Shown: positions 25,152 through 34,773, counted from the first letter of the stretch. The stretch: 64,000 nucleotides of DNA from CAUPWF01 sp963515125 (GCA_052116865.1 JBQKKG010000011.1:1-64000); one strand, 5' to 3'. The notes: a model not told the origin generated them from the sequence alone. Numbers and translations: made by a program.

Positions 25152-26372
25152 ATGTGTATTAGGAATATTATAAAGTCAATTTTTAAACCAAAGATTCATA
25201 TAATGATAAACGAAAGTGTGGATCCTTGTATATTTAATATAAAAGGAACAGTAAAATGCTGTTGTATTCCGCTAAAATCGGGAAATGTTTATTTTACCAC
25301 AAATATAGATTCTGGTATTGGTTCGGTACTCATAAGCCCGAATCCCGCATCAATTACAAAGGGAATGTTCTCAGCAACTTTAAATGTATCTCCAGGTACG
25401 ATAGGAAATGTAAGTATTACAGCAACTGTGACTTACTGCGGTAGAATCGCAACAGCTCAGACAATCATTAAAACAAACTGTCCGTCACAAGGTATTAACA
25501 GAATATATGTTGCCAATTATTGTGACACCACAGTTTCTGTAATTGATGGAGAAACAAATACTGTCATCGATACTATTCTGGTTGGTCAAAGTCCTAGGGG
25601 CATTGCAGTTAACAACTTATCAAATTTAATTTATGTTACAAATAGAGAAGTTAATATTGTATCTGTAATCAATGCGAGTACTAATACAGTAATCGCAACC
25701 ATTCCGACAGATGATCCTCTATTTTTAAGTGTAAATCCGATAACTAATCGGATTTATGTTGGGAATACTAGTTTAGCCACAGTTTCTGTGATTGATGGTA
25801 GTACAAATACAGTCATAGATACTATACCAGTATCAGATTACCCACAGGGAATAGGCGTTAATCCAGATACAAATTTTATTTATGTTGTAGGATTAGAGGC
25901 GAATTCTGTTGACGTAATCAATGGAGTAACTAATACCGTTGTTGATTCCATTGTTGTTGGTGGTTCTCCTGTAATGGTAGCGGTAAATGCTACTACAAAC
26001 TTAATTTATGTAACAAATCAAGTCGACGAAACGGTTTCTGTGATTAATGGGGTTGATAATACCGTTGTATCAACCATTTCGATTGGTAGCTTACCTATAG
26101 GAATCACAGTAAATCCGACCACTAATTTCATTTACACCGCGAATGTTGTGAGTGATACCATATCAGTAATAGATGGGAATTATAATACGATAGTGGATAC
26201 CATTACGGTAGGAGATAGTCCAGGCTTCATAGCAGTGAATCCGACCACTAATTTCATTTATGTATCCACCTCTTCTGATAATACAATTTCTGTTATAGAT
26301 GGAACAACCAATACCGTTGTTGCAACGGTACCAGTAGGATGCTTTCCTTATGATCTAGGTATTTTACTTTAA
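25152..26372 (+). CDS. Seven-repeat YVTN beta-propeller protein with an N-terminal Ig-like domain
   Basis: I chose the ATG at 25152, preceded by AAGAGGTGATAAT; earlier ATGs in frame lie in the YolD-like gene or lack a site. The product is about 406 residues. Residues about 15-110 form a small beta domain with a KCCCIP cluster and an Ig-like PNPASITKGMFSATLNVSPG segment. After that come seven repeats of about 42 residues of the type NxIYVTN...SVIDGxTNTVxxTIxVGxxP. Seven blades would close one propeller. No signal peptide, sortase motif or membrane helix is seen, so export is unclear. Similar propellers act as surface or binding modules. It ends at a terminator and is followed by hcp. Confidence 0.75.
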   Translation: MCIRNIIKSIFKPKIHIMINESVDPCIFNIKGTVKCCCIPLKSGNVYFTTNIDSGIGSVLISPNPASITKGMFSATLNVSPGTIGNVSITATVTYCGRIATAQTIIKTNCPSQGINRIYVANYCDTTVSVIDGETNTVIDTILVGQSPRGIAVNNLSNLIYVTNREVNIVSVINASTNTVIATIPTDDPLFLSVNPITNRIYVGNTSLATVSVIDGSTNTVIDTIPVSDYPQGIGVNPDTNFIYVVGLEANSVDVINGVTNTVVDSIVVGGSPVMVAVNATTNLIYVTNQVDETVSVINGVDNTVVSTISIGSLPIGITVNPTTNFIYTANVVSDTISVIDGNYNTIVDTITVGDSPGFIAVNPTTNFIYVSTSSDNTISVIDGTTNTVVATVPVGCFPYDLGILL

Positions 26373-26395
26373 TTATTGCAAAGTTAATGATTTTA

Positions 26396-26440
26396 TATAC
26401 CCCTTGCTCACTGCTTAGAGTTAAGGGGTATATTTATAGT
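26396..26440 (+). terminator. Rho-independent terminator
   Basis: TATACCCCTT (26396-26405) pairs perfectly with AAGGGGTATA (26423-26432), then TTTATAG. The loop of 17 bases is long. Confidence 0.7.
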
Positions 26441-26545
26441 TGTAAATATAAATAGAGATAAAACATAAAGTACTTATAATATTATAAAAATTTGAAATAA
26501 TAGAAAATAATGAAATAATCAAAAGGGCGTAGGAGGTTAGAAAAA

Positions 26546-28117
26546 ATGTCAGACATGTTTTGTTTTCAATGTCAACAAACTGCAGGAAATAAAGGTTGTG
26601 TAAAAGTAGGTGTATGTGGAAAGCAGCCTAAAACAGCAAAATTGCAAGATGATTTAATTTATGAGTTAATTCGATTGTCAGAAGCTGTTAGGTCTAATAA
26701 AGCTACTGAAATATCGGATAGATTGGTGAGCGATGGATTATTTGTAACACTGACCAATGTTAATTTTGATAATGAGAGTATAACAGAGTTTATTAGTAGA
26801 GTACAAAATGAGATTACATTTATTGGTGGAGATAGTGAATGTAAAGTAGTTGGTCTATGGGATGGAGAGACAGATCTTGTTTCTTTAAGGTCAACATTAC
26901 TTTTTGGTATGAAGGGGATGGCTGCCTATGCGCATCATTGTAGGAATCTAGGATATGAGGATAAGGAAGTAACAAATTGGTTTTACCGTGGACTTTGTGA
27001 AATTAATAGGGAGCATTCCGTAGAGGAGTGGTTAGATCTTATCATGGAGTTTGGAAAAGTTAATTTGAAATGCATGGAACAATTGGATAAAGCTAATACT
27101 GAAAGCTTTGGTACTCCAACACCAACAAGGGTAAATACCGATATTAAAAAGGGTCCATTTATTGTAATTTCGGGTCATGATCTTCATGATTTAAAACTTC
27201 TATTGGAACAAACAAAGGATAAAGGAATCAATATATATACACATGGAGAAATGTTGCCGGCACATGGATATCCGGAATTAAAAAAATATCCTCATTTGGT
27301 AGGAAACTTTGGAACAGCTTGGCAAAATCAACAAAATGAGTTTCAGGATATTCCCGCACCAGTTCTTTTTACTACGAATTGTCTAATGCCTCAAAGACCA
27401 AGTTATCAAGATAGAATCTATACCACCTCAGTTGTTGGATATGAGGGATTAATTCATATAAAAGCAGATGAGAATGGAAATAAAGATTTTACTCCTATTA
27501 TCAGACAAGCGTTAGAATTAGGTGGCTATGATCATGATTGTAGCATGAGTGGAATCAATGGGGGGCACATTATGACAACTGGTTTTGCACATGGAGCTGT
27601 CTTATCTCATGCAGATAAAATTATTGAATCGGTGAAAAAGGGAGATATAAAACATATTTTCTTAGTGGGTGGATGTGATGGTGCACATCCGGGGAGGAAC
27701 TACTATACTGATTTTGTAAAGCAAACACCAATGGACACAATCGTTTTAACGTTAGCATGTGGAAAATACAGATTTAATGACATTGATTTAGGCGAAATCA
27801 ACGGATTCCCTAGAATCATGGACATGGGGCAGTGCAATGATGCGTATAGCGCTATTAAAGTAGCCTTAGCACTTGCAGATGCATTCCAGTGTTCTGTCAA
27901 TGATTTGCCTTTGTCAATCGTGTTAACCTGGTATGAACAAAAAGCGGTATGCATCTTATTGACACTACTCTCATTGGGAATAAAGAATATGTATCTTGGA
28001 CCAACTTTTCCAGCATTTTTATCAGAAAAAGTAGCCAAAGCACTGGTTGATAGTTTTAACTTACAGCCGATTACTGCGCCGGAACAAGATATGGATGCCA
28101 TTTTAGGAAGAGGGTAG
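26546..28117 (+). CDS. hcp: Hydroxylamine reductase / hybrid cluster protein
   Basis: 523 residues. The N-terminal Cys cluster MFCFQCQQTAGNKGC...GVCGK binds the first iron-sulfur centre. Later Cys, His and Glu residues of the hybrid cluster lie in EYNREHS-like NREHSVEEW, FTTNCLMPQ, FLVGGCDGAHPGR and LACGKYRFN. Such proteins reduce hydroxylamine or act as NO reductase and S-nitrosylase in nitrosative stress, and anaerobic clostridia commonly carry one. AGGAGGTTAGAAAAA precedes the ATG. It stands alone between two terminators. Confidence 0.95.
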   Translation: MSDMFCFQCQQTAGNKGCVKVGVCGKQPKTAKLQDDLIYELIRLSEAVRSNKATEISDRLVSDGLFVTLTNVNFDNESITEFISRVQNEITFIGGDSECKVVGLWDGETDLVSLRSTLLFGMKGMAAYAHHCRNLGYEDKEVTNWFYRGLCEINREHSVEEWLDLIMEFGKVNLKCMEQLDKANTESFGTPTPTRVNTDIKKGPFIVISGHDLHDLKLLLEQTKDKGINIYTHGEMLPAHGYPELKKYPHLVGNFGTAWQNQQNEFQDIPAPVLFTTNCLMPQRPSYQDRIYTTSVVGYEGLIHIKADENGNKDFTPIIRQALELGGYDHDCSMSGINGGHIMTTGFAHGAVLSHADKIIESVKKGDIKHIFLVGGCDGAHPGRNYYTDFVKQTPMDTIVLTLACGKYRFNDIDLGEINGFPRIMDMGQCNDAYSAIKVALALADAFQCSVNDLPLSIVLTWYEQKAVCILLTLLSLGIKNMYLGPTFPAFLSEKVAKALVDSFNLQPITAPEQDMDAILGRG

Positions 28118-28138
28118 AGAATTATATAATAAAAAAAG

Positions 28139-28180
28139 TTCCATATCAGCAAAAGAACGGCTGTTATGGAATTTTCTTTT
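28139..28180 (+). terminator. Rho-independent terminator
   Basis: TTCCATATCAGC (28139-28150) pairs with GCTGTTATGGAA (28160-28171) with one mismatch, followed by TTTTCTTTT. It ends hcp. Confidence 0.8.
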
Positions 28181-28238
28181 AATGTTATCATAAGATATAT
28201 AGATATTCCATATTATAAGTGAATTGGGAGGTGTAGAT

Positions 28239-29672
28239 ATTAATAACACGAATAAGATTATGTTACATGAAAAAACAGGAGTAGGTAAAGTACAAAGAAA
28301 TCCGAATCTAGCACTTTGGGGGATAGGCATTTTAGTTGGTATTATTGACACAGGAATTGATTATACACATCCAGCATTTTTATATAGAGACGAAACATCA
28401 CGCATTTTATCACTTTGGGATCAAACCATACAAGATGGAGCACCGCCGGAAGGCATTAACTACGGTACGGAATATAAGAAAGAGCAAATTAATCAAGCGC
28501 TAAAATGCGATAATCCATATTCTATCGTTCCCTCTATGGATAAAAATGGACGTGGAACAGCCATAGCAAGTATTGCGGCAGGATCACAACACATAGAAAA
28601 GCATTTTAGTGGCATTGTGCCATTTTCTGAATTAGTAGTAGTCAAATTAAAAGAAGAAGATAATTGTTATAAAGAAAGCGATGTGATACTTGCAATACAT
28701 TATTTACTTAATGTAGCTAAAAAAATGAGACGACCAATTGCTTTGTGTGTTGATTTAGATATTATAAAAAATGACTGCTATGGAATTGAAACTACAATGA
28801 ATTATTTAGAATATATAAATCAAATACCACAAGTAGGTGTTGTCATATCAGGAGGAAAAAAGGGGAATTGTAAAAAGAACGATTATGCAATGGTGGACTC
28901 TAAAACGTATCAGCATGAATTCGAATTAAAAGTAAGTGAAAAAGAGAAAACACTCGAATTAGAAATTTGGTCTTATCCAATAGATGGTTTGTCAATTGAA
29001 GTCACTACTCCCATTGGGGAAATTACAGGTGAGATTTTTCCACAAATTAATAAATGTCAAAGGTTTGAGTTTTTATATGAGTCATCCACAATATGGATAG
29101 AGTATAGTATCTCAAAAAAGGTAGGGGACCAAGTGTTGCGAATAAGACTAGAAAAACCACTAGGGGGTGTCTGGAGTTTTCAAGTTCGGAATGTAAATAA
29201 TAAGGTCTCTATGTTGCATGCTTGGCTGTCGTCGGTTGATTTGATATCAAGGGATACCTTTTTTTTAAAGTCAAATCATGATTCCACTTTTGCCTCTGCG
29301 GAGAATACTCCGCATTGTATGACCGTATTTGCCTATAATCAAGAGAATAATAGTATTATTCCGGAATCTGGGGGAAATTCAAGGAATGATAATACAGAAC
29401 CAGATGTTGCAGCGCCTGGATTTAAAATTACCTGTGCAACCTTGAATGGAACATATGGTACAATCACTGGCTCTAGAGCTGCGATTGCATATACTGTTGG
29501 AATTGTAGGCATGATTCTTGAATGGTCTGTTTTACGAGGGAAAAATACCTCGATTAAAGGAAATGATATTAGAAATCTTATAATACAAAGAGCTGTGCAA
29601 GATGAAGAGAATAGTTATCAGGATAAAATTGGGGGATATGGGAGAATAAATGTGGACGGTTTGTTTCAATAA
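28239..29672 (+). CDS. Csp-like S8 pseudoprotease, copy 1 (prodomain deleted, triad degenerate)
   Basis: First of four tandem paralogs. A TTG at 28224 is in frame but is itself part of the ribosome site TTGGGAGGTG. The plausible start is ATT at 28239, five bases after that site; the first ATG is 28263. The domain is subtilisin-like with a jelly-roll insert (about residues 210-345), as in clostridial Csp proteins. The Asp is kept (GIIDTGIDYTHPAF), but the His is Arg (DKNGRGTAIAS), the oxyanion Asn is Lys (ISGGKKGN), and the catalytic Ser block reads TGSRAAIAY where active enzymes have GTSxA. About 80 residues of prodomain present in copies 2-4 are missing between the start and EKTGVGKVQRNPNLAL. 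It should be catalytically dead and may be degenerating. Confidence 0.8.
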   Translation: MNNTNKIMLHEKTGVGKVQRNPNLALWGIGILVGIIDTGIDYTHPAFLYRDETSRILSLWDQTIQDGAPPEGINYGTEYKKEQINQALKCDNPYSIVPSMDKNGRGTAIASIAAGSQHIEKHFSGIVPFSELVVVKLKEEDNCYKESDVILAIHYLLNVAKKMRRPIALCVDLDIIKNDCYGIETTMNYLEYINQIPQVGVVISGGKKGNCKKNDYAMVDSKTYQHEFELKVSEKEKTLELEIWSYPIDGLSIEVTTPIGEITGEIFPQINKCQRFEFLYESSTIWIEYSISKKVGDQVLRIRLEKPLGGVWSFQVRNVNNKVSMLHAWLSSVDLISRDTFFLKSNHDSTFASAENTPHCMTVFAYNQENNSIIPESGGNSRNDNTEPDVAAPGFKITCATLNGTYGTITGSRAAIAYTVGIVGMILEWSVLRGKNTSIKGNDIRNLIIQRAVQDEENSYQDKIGGYGRINVDGLFQ

Positions 29673-29698
29673 CAAAGGACATAAAAGGAGGCGTTACT

Positions 29699-31366
29699 AT
29701 TAATAAAATTCTCGATGAAAATTACTATGATATGATTATAAGCAATAGATTAGCTTATCTATATACAAATGAAGATAACATTACACCGTTAAATGAAAAG
29801 GATACGCTGGTACATATTAAAGGAAACGAAACAAATGTTTGCATACTCGGAATATATTCCTATAATGTGTTTACATCACTTTATACTTTGAACGCTATAA
29901 TTGATAATGAAAAAACGGGAGTAGAAAAAGTACAACGGAATCCGAATTTAGCACTTTTTGGAAACGGTGTTTTAGTAGGTATTATTGACACAGGAATTGA
30001 CTATACACATCCAGCATTTTTACATAATGATGGGAATTCTAGAATTGTATCAATATGGGATCAAACAATACAAAGTGGTACACCACCGAAAGGATTTACT
30101 TATGGAACAGAATATAATAATGCTCAGATTAATATAGCATTAAAAAATAGTAATCCACATTCAATTGTACCATCTGTAGATGAAAATGGTCACGGAACTG
30201 CAATTGCTAGTATTGCTGCTGGTTCACCAGATTTAGATAATGATTTTACTGGAATAGCATCATCTTCGGAGTTGGTGGTAGTTAAATTAAAGCAAGCAAA
30301 GAGTAGAACAAAAGCTCTTTTTTTTGCACCAGAAGAGGCTGTTTGCTATCAAGAAAGTGATATGATACTAGGGGCTCGGTACTTAATTGAAGTAGCAAAA
30401 AGATTGCAACGCCCACTTGTTTTATGTATCGCTCTAGGATCGTCACAAAGTGGCCATGACGGACTTGGAGCAACTAGTAATTATTTATCATCTATCAATC
30501 AAATGCCACAAATGGGCGTTGTCGTTGCAGGCGGAAATGAGGGTAACAACCAAAGACACTTTTATGGGGCACTAGATGGCAACAGTTACATACGTGAATT
30601 TGAATTAAAAGTAAGTAGTAAAGATAAAAAATTTGGGCTGGAAATTTGGGGCAATCAACCAAGTCGTCTTGTAATTGAACTTATTACCCCAATGGGAGAA
30701 TCTACGCATGATATTTTTCCTAAGTTAAATGAATGTATAAAATTTGATTTTATTAATGAAATATCATTGGTTTGGGTAAATAATTACATTGTAGAAAAGG
30801 AAACAGGGGATCAATTAATTCTAATCCGATTAGAAAACCCAGTAGAAGGCATATGGAAAATTCGACTTCGCAATCTTGATCAGGAACCATTCTCATATCA
30901 TGCATGGCTTCCAGCTGGTTGTTTGTTATCTAATGAAACTTTCTTTTTAGAATCGAATCCAGATGTAACAATAACTTCACCAGCAAATGCAGAAACAATG
31001 ACCGTAACTGCTTATAATCAACAAAATGATAGTTTTCTCATAGAATCGGGAAGAGGATATACCAGACTTAATAAAATAAAACCAGATTTTGCTGCGCCCG
31101 GATTTCATCTTACTTGTGCGACTTTAAATGGAAAGTACGGAACAGTTACTGGAACAGGAGCGGCGGCGGCATATGCCTCAGGGGTTGTTGCAATGTTGCT
31201 TGAATGGGCAATTACGAGAGGAAATTATACTTCTATTAGCGGAATAGAAATTAATAATCTTTTGATACGTGGTGCTAATCGAGAGAAAGGAATTAGTTAT
31301 CCTAATAACATGTGGGGATATGGGAAAATTAATATTGATGGCTTATTTCAAAAATTGCGAGGATAG
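29699..31366 (+). CDS. Csp-like S8 pseudoprotease, copy 2
   Basis: AAAGGAGG ends at 29691, and seven bases later ATT at 29699 opens a frame reading INKILDENYYD. The first canonical start is ATG 29732, with no ribosome site. From 29699 the product is about 555 residues: prodomain-like segment (about 1-75), subtilase core with Asp (about 97, IIDTGIDYTHP) and His (about 165, DENGHGTAIAS), oxyanion Asn in VAGGNEGNN, a jelly-roll insert, then TGTGAAAAYASG where the nucleophile block should be GTS. Ser is Gly, so hydrolysis is not expected. The architecture is that of CspA/B/C, which govern spore-cortex lytic enzymes in clostridia; the role here is inferred. Confidence 0.88.
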   Translation: MNKILDENYYDMIISNRLAYLYTNEDNITPLNEKDTLVHIKGNETNVCILGIYSYNVFTSLYTLNAIIDNEKTGVEKVQRNPNLALFGNGVLVGIIDTGIDYTHPAFLHNDGNSRIVSIWDQTIQSGTPPKGFTYGTEYNNAQINIALKNSNPHSIVPSVDENGHGTAIASIAAGSPDLDNDFTGIASSSELVVVKLKQAKSRTKALFFAPEEAVCYQESDMILGARYLIEVAKRLQRPLVLCIALGSSQSGHDGLGATSNYLSSINQMPQMGVVVAGGNEGNNQRHFYGALDGNSYIREFELKVSSKDKKFGLEIWGNQPSRLVIELITPMGESTHDIFPKLNECIKFDFINEISLVWVNNYIVEKETGDQLILIRLENPVEGIWKIRLRNLDQEPFSYHAWLPAGCLLSNETFFLESNPDVTITSPANAETMTVTAYNQQNDSFLIESGRGYTRLNKIKPDFAAPGFHLTCATLNGKYGTVTGTGAAAAYASGVVAMLLEWAITRGNYTSISGIEINNLLIRGANREKGISYPNNMWGYGKINIDGLFQKLRG

Positions 31367-31381
31367 AAAGGAGGGAGGGAT

Positions 31382-33052
31382 ATCCATAAAGTAGTTGATG
31401 AAAATTATTATGACTTAATTGTTAGCAATGAGCTGGCATATTTGTATACAAGTGAGGAAAATATAATTCCTTTAGATGAAAGTAATTCGCTTATATTTAT
31501 TCCAGGAAAAGAAGAAGATAACATTAATTGTAGTGTTTATCCTTATCGTGTGTTTCCATCTATTTTTACTTTAAATTCATTGGTTGATCTAGAGGATACG
31601 GGAGTAGAAAAAATAAGAAGGAATTCTAATTTGGCACTTTATGGAAGTAGTGTATTAGTCGGTATAATTGACACAGGTGTTGATTATACGCATCCAGCAT
31701 TTCGATATAGTGATGGAACTTCACGGATCTTATCTATCTGGGATCAAACCATACAAAAGAATTCGACTCCCCAAGGGTTTCCGTTTGGTACAGAATATAA
31801 AAAACCAGAGATTAATCTTGCCCTAAAAAGTGATGATCCAAGTTCAGTTGTTCCATCTATAGATGAGATTGGACATGGAACAGCGATTGCTAGTATTGCT
31901 GCTGGTTCGATAGATTTAAATAACGATTTTAGTGGGATTGTTCCTTCTGCTGAGCTAGTAGTTGTGAAACTAAAGCAAGCAAAAAAATTGATTAGGCAAG
32001 TTCACTTTGTTCCCGAGGATGCCATTTGTTATCAAGAAAGTGATGTCATATTTGCTGTTCGCTATTTATTTAATATTGCAAGAAGTTTAAGGCGCCCTCT
32101 AGCGCTTTGTATTGCACTTGGAACTACACAAGGTGGACATGATGGTCTTGGAGCCACGAGTGATTATTTAGCATTACTAAATCAAATGTCACAAATTGGA
32201 GTATCAGTTGCAGGAGGGAATGAAGGAAATAATCAGAGACATTATTTTGGAACAGTAGATTCCAAAAGCTTTACAAAGGAGTTCGAGCTAAAGGTAAATC
32301 AAAAAGATTCAAAATTTGCATTTGAAATTTGGCCTTATAAGCCAAGTCGTTTTTCCGTAATTATTACCACTCCGACTGGAGATACTACAGGTGAAATTTA
32401 TCCGGGTTTTGAAGAATGTCGTAAATTTAATTTCATATACGAATCATCAGTAGCTTTGGTGAGTAATATTACTATAGAGGAGGAAACAGGAGATCAATTA
32501 ATTTTAATTCGGCTAAAAAACCCTATTGAAGGAATTTGGCGCTTTAAAGTTCGTAACCTAGAAAATGAGGTATCTTCATTTCACGCATGGCTCCCAGCAG
32601 GTGATTTGATATCAAAAGAAACCTATTTTATAGAATCCAATCCAGATACTACGTTAACATCACCAGGAAATGCTGATAGTATAATGACTTTTACGGCGTA
32701 CAATCAGGAGAATAACAGTATTCTTATAGAATCAGGGAGAGGATATACAAGAAATAATAGAATTAAACCAGATTTAGCTGCACCTGGTTATAATCTTACT
32801 TGTGCAACGATTAATGGGAAATATGGTACGTTAACTGGAAGTGGTGCAGCAACTGCATATGCGACGGGAATTGTAGCTATGATTCTTGAATGGGCAGTTA
32901 TTAAAGGAAATTATACGTCAATTACAGGAATCGATATTAATAGTCTTTTAATACGAGGTGCTACACGAGATACGCGAATTATTTACCCCAATAATATCTG
33001 GGGGTATGGAAGAATAAATATAGATGGTTTCTTTATGAAGCTGACCATATAA
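31382..33052 (+). CDS. Csp-like S8 pseudoprotease, copy 3
   Basis: AAGGAGG at 31368-31374, then seven bases, then ATC at 31382 (IHKVVDENYYDLIVSN). No ATG, GTG or TTG occurs in frame until TTG 31442, which lies inside the conserved AYLYTSEE block, so a conventional start would cut off residues conserved in all the full-length copies. About 556 residues. The Asp (GIIDTGVDYTHP), His (IDEIGHGTAIAS) and oxyanion Asn (VAGGNEGNN) are kept, while the Ser block is TGSGAATAYATG, with Ser replaced by Gly. It is in the same frame as copy 2, with a single TAG and 15 bases between them. Confidence 0.88.
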   Translation: MHKVVDENYYDLIVSNELAYLYTSEENIIPLDESNSLIFIPGKEEDNINCSVYPYRVFPSIFTLNSLVDLEDTGVEKIRRNSNLALYGSSVLVGIIDTGVDYTHPAFRYSDGTSRILSIWDQTIQKNSTPQGFPFGTEYKKPEINLALKSDDPSSVVPSIDEIGHGTAIASIAAGSIDLNNDFSGIVPSAELVVVKLKQAKKLIRQVHFVPEDAICYQESDVIFAVRYLFNIARSLRRPLALCIALGTTQGGHDGLGATSDYLALLNQMSQIGVSVAGGNEGNNQRHYFGTVDSKSFTKEFELKVNQKDSKFAFEIWPYKPSRFSVIITTPTGDTTGEIYPGFEECRKFNFIYESSVALVSNITIEEETGDQLILIRLKNPIEGIWRFKVRNLENEVSSFHAWLPAGDLISKETYFIESNPDTTLTSPGNADSIMTFTAYNQENNSILIESGRGYTRNNRIKPDLAAPGYNLTCATINGKYGTLTGSGAATAYATGIVAMILEWAVIKGNYTSITGIDINSLLIRGATRDTRIIYPNNIWGYGRINIDGFFMKLTI

Positions 33053-33105
33053 AAATATTAGATAAAACCATTGTAGCGCAGTCAGAGAGGAAAGGAGACA
33101 ATCTT

Positions 33106-34773
33106 ATAAATAAAAATATTGATGAAAATTATTATGATTTATTGATAAATCGTGAAATTGCATATTTGTATGATAGTGAAGATATCATAACACCTATTAA
33201 TGAAAAACATTCTCTAATCCATATTAAAAATACAGAGACTAAGGTGTGTGATCTTGGTGTACATCCTTATACTATTTTTCCGTCAATATATACCTTGAAT
33301 GCTACTATTAATCTTGAAAAGACAGAAATAGAAAAAATACAAAGAAATCCAAATCTAGCATTGTTTGGGCAAGGTGTATTAGTAGGAATAATTGATACTG
33401 GTATCGATTATCGACATCCGGCATTTTTAAATAGTGATGGTACTTCAAGGATTTTATCCATTTGGGATCAAACAATACAAGATGGAAAACCACCTGAAGG
33501 ATTTTCGTTTGGTACAGAATATACAAAAGAGCAGATAAACAAAGCGTTAAAAAGTGATAATCCATTGTCGATTGTTCCCTCTATAGATGAAATAGGACAT
33601 GGAACAGCAATTGCTAGTGTTGCTGCAGGTTCAAAGGATTTGGATAATGAGTTTAGTGGTATTGCATCTTCAGCAGAATTTGTAGTGGTTAAGTTAAAGC
33701 CAGCAAAAAAAAATATGAGAACTATATTTTTTATATCAGAAGAAGCAATTTGCTATCAGGAAAGTGATGTATTATTTGCAGCCCGTTATTTAACAAATGT
33801 ATCAACAAATATAAAATATCCGCTCTCCCTATGTATTGCATTCGGAACGAGTCAGGGAGGGCACGATGGTCGAGGTGCAGGTAGTAGCTATTTTAGCTAT
33901 ATCTCACAAATGCCACAAATAGGTGTTGCTATTGCAGCTGGAAACGAAGCAAATGAGCAAAGGCATTATTTTGGAAGGGTAGATTCTGCTAGTTTTACCA
34001 AAAATATTGAACTGAAGATTAGTAATAAAGATAAAAAATTTGCATTTGAAATTTGGTGTTATGCACCAGGACGTCTTTCGGTGGAAGTTATGACGCCGGG
34101 AGGAGAAATAATTCATGAAGTACTTCCGAGCTTTAATGAATGTCGTAAATTTAGTTTTATCTATGAGTCATCTGTGGTATGGATAAACAACATTATTGTA
34201 GAAGCAGAAACAGGAGATCAAATGATATTGGTAAGAATGGAAAATCCATTAGCAGGTATTTGGAAATTTAAAGTGCGTAACCTTGAAAATGAAGTATCAT
34301 CGTTCCATGCATGGCTTCCTGCGGGCAACTTAATATCTAGAGAAACATTTTTTATAGAATCAAATCCGAATACTACGATAACATCCCCAGGAAATGCTTT
34401 AAATCCTATGACAGTTACAGCGTATAATGAGGGAAATAATAGTATACTTTTAGAATCTGGAAGGGGTTATACTAGGAGCAATGTTGTTAAACCAGATTTT
34501 GCGGCTCCAGGTTTTGAGCTTACTTGTGCAACCTTGAATGGAAAATATGGAAAAATAACAGGAACTGGAGCTGCGGCTGCTTATACTGCTGGAATCATTG
34601 CAATGATTCTTGAGTGGGCGGTTTTGAGAGGGAATTATACTTCCATTACGGGGAACGAAATCTCTAGTTTTTTAAAACGAGGAGCGGAAAGAGATGGAGG
34701 AATCGTTTATCCGAACAATACATGGGGGTATGGTAAGATTGACATCAATACACTATTTCAAAAATTAAGTTAA
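33106..34773 (+). CDS. Csp-like S8 pseudoprotease, copy 4
   Basis: AAAGGAG at 33091-33097, eight bases, then ATA at 33106 (INKNIDENYYDLLIN). The first canonical codon is TTG 33142, within the conserved block. About 555 residues with prodomain, subtilase core and jelly-roll insert. Asp (GIIDTGIDYRHP), His (IDEIGHGTAIAS) and Asn (AAGNEANEQ) are kept; the Ser block is TGTGAAAAYTAG, again Gly for Ser. The long identities with copies 2 and 3 indicate recent tandem duplication. No cortex hydrolase (SleC-like) gene lies nearby. Confidence 0.88.
   Translation: MNKNIDENYYDLLINREIAYLYDSEDIITPINEKHSLIHIKNTETKVCDLGVHPYTIFPSIYTLNATINLEKTEIEKIQRNPNLALFGQGVLVGIIDTGIDYRHPAFLNSDGTSRILSIWDQTIQDGKPPEGFSFGTEYTKEQINKALKSDNPLSIVPSIDEIGHGTAIASVAAGSKDLDNEFSGIASSAEFVVVKLKPAKKNMRTIFFISEEAICYQESDVLFAARYLTNVSTNIKYPLSLCIAFGTSQGGHDGRGAGSSYFSYISQMPQIGVAIAAGNEANEQRHYFGRVDSASFTKNIELKISNKDKKFAFEIWCYAPGRLSVEVMTPGGEIIHEVLPSFNECRKFSFIYESSVVWINNIIVEAETGDQMILVRMENPLAGIWKFKVRNLENEVSSFHAWLPAGNLISRETFFIESNPNTTITSPGNALNPMTVTAYNEGNNSILLESGRGYTRSNVVKPDFAAPGFELTCATLNGKYGKITGTGAAAAYTAGIIAMILEWAVLRGNYTSITGNEISSFLKRGAERDGGIVYPNNTWGYGKIDINTLFQKLS

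Noticed and set aside
25500..26360. Tandem repeats considered as a CRISPR-like or minisatellite array
   Set aside because: Repeats are about 126 bases, diverged and in frame, encoding propeller blades.
31367..31381. Stop-codon readthrough joining pseudoprotease copies 2 and 3, which share a frame
   Set aside because: The other neighbours in the array are in different frames, and copy 3 has its own AAGGAGG site at the right distance from ATC 31382, so separate initiation explains the data better.
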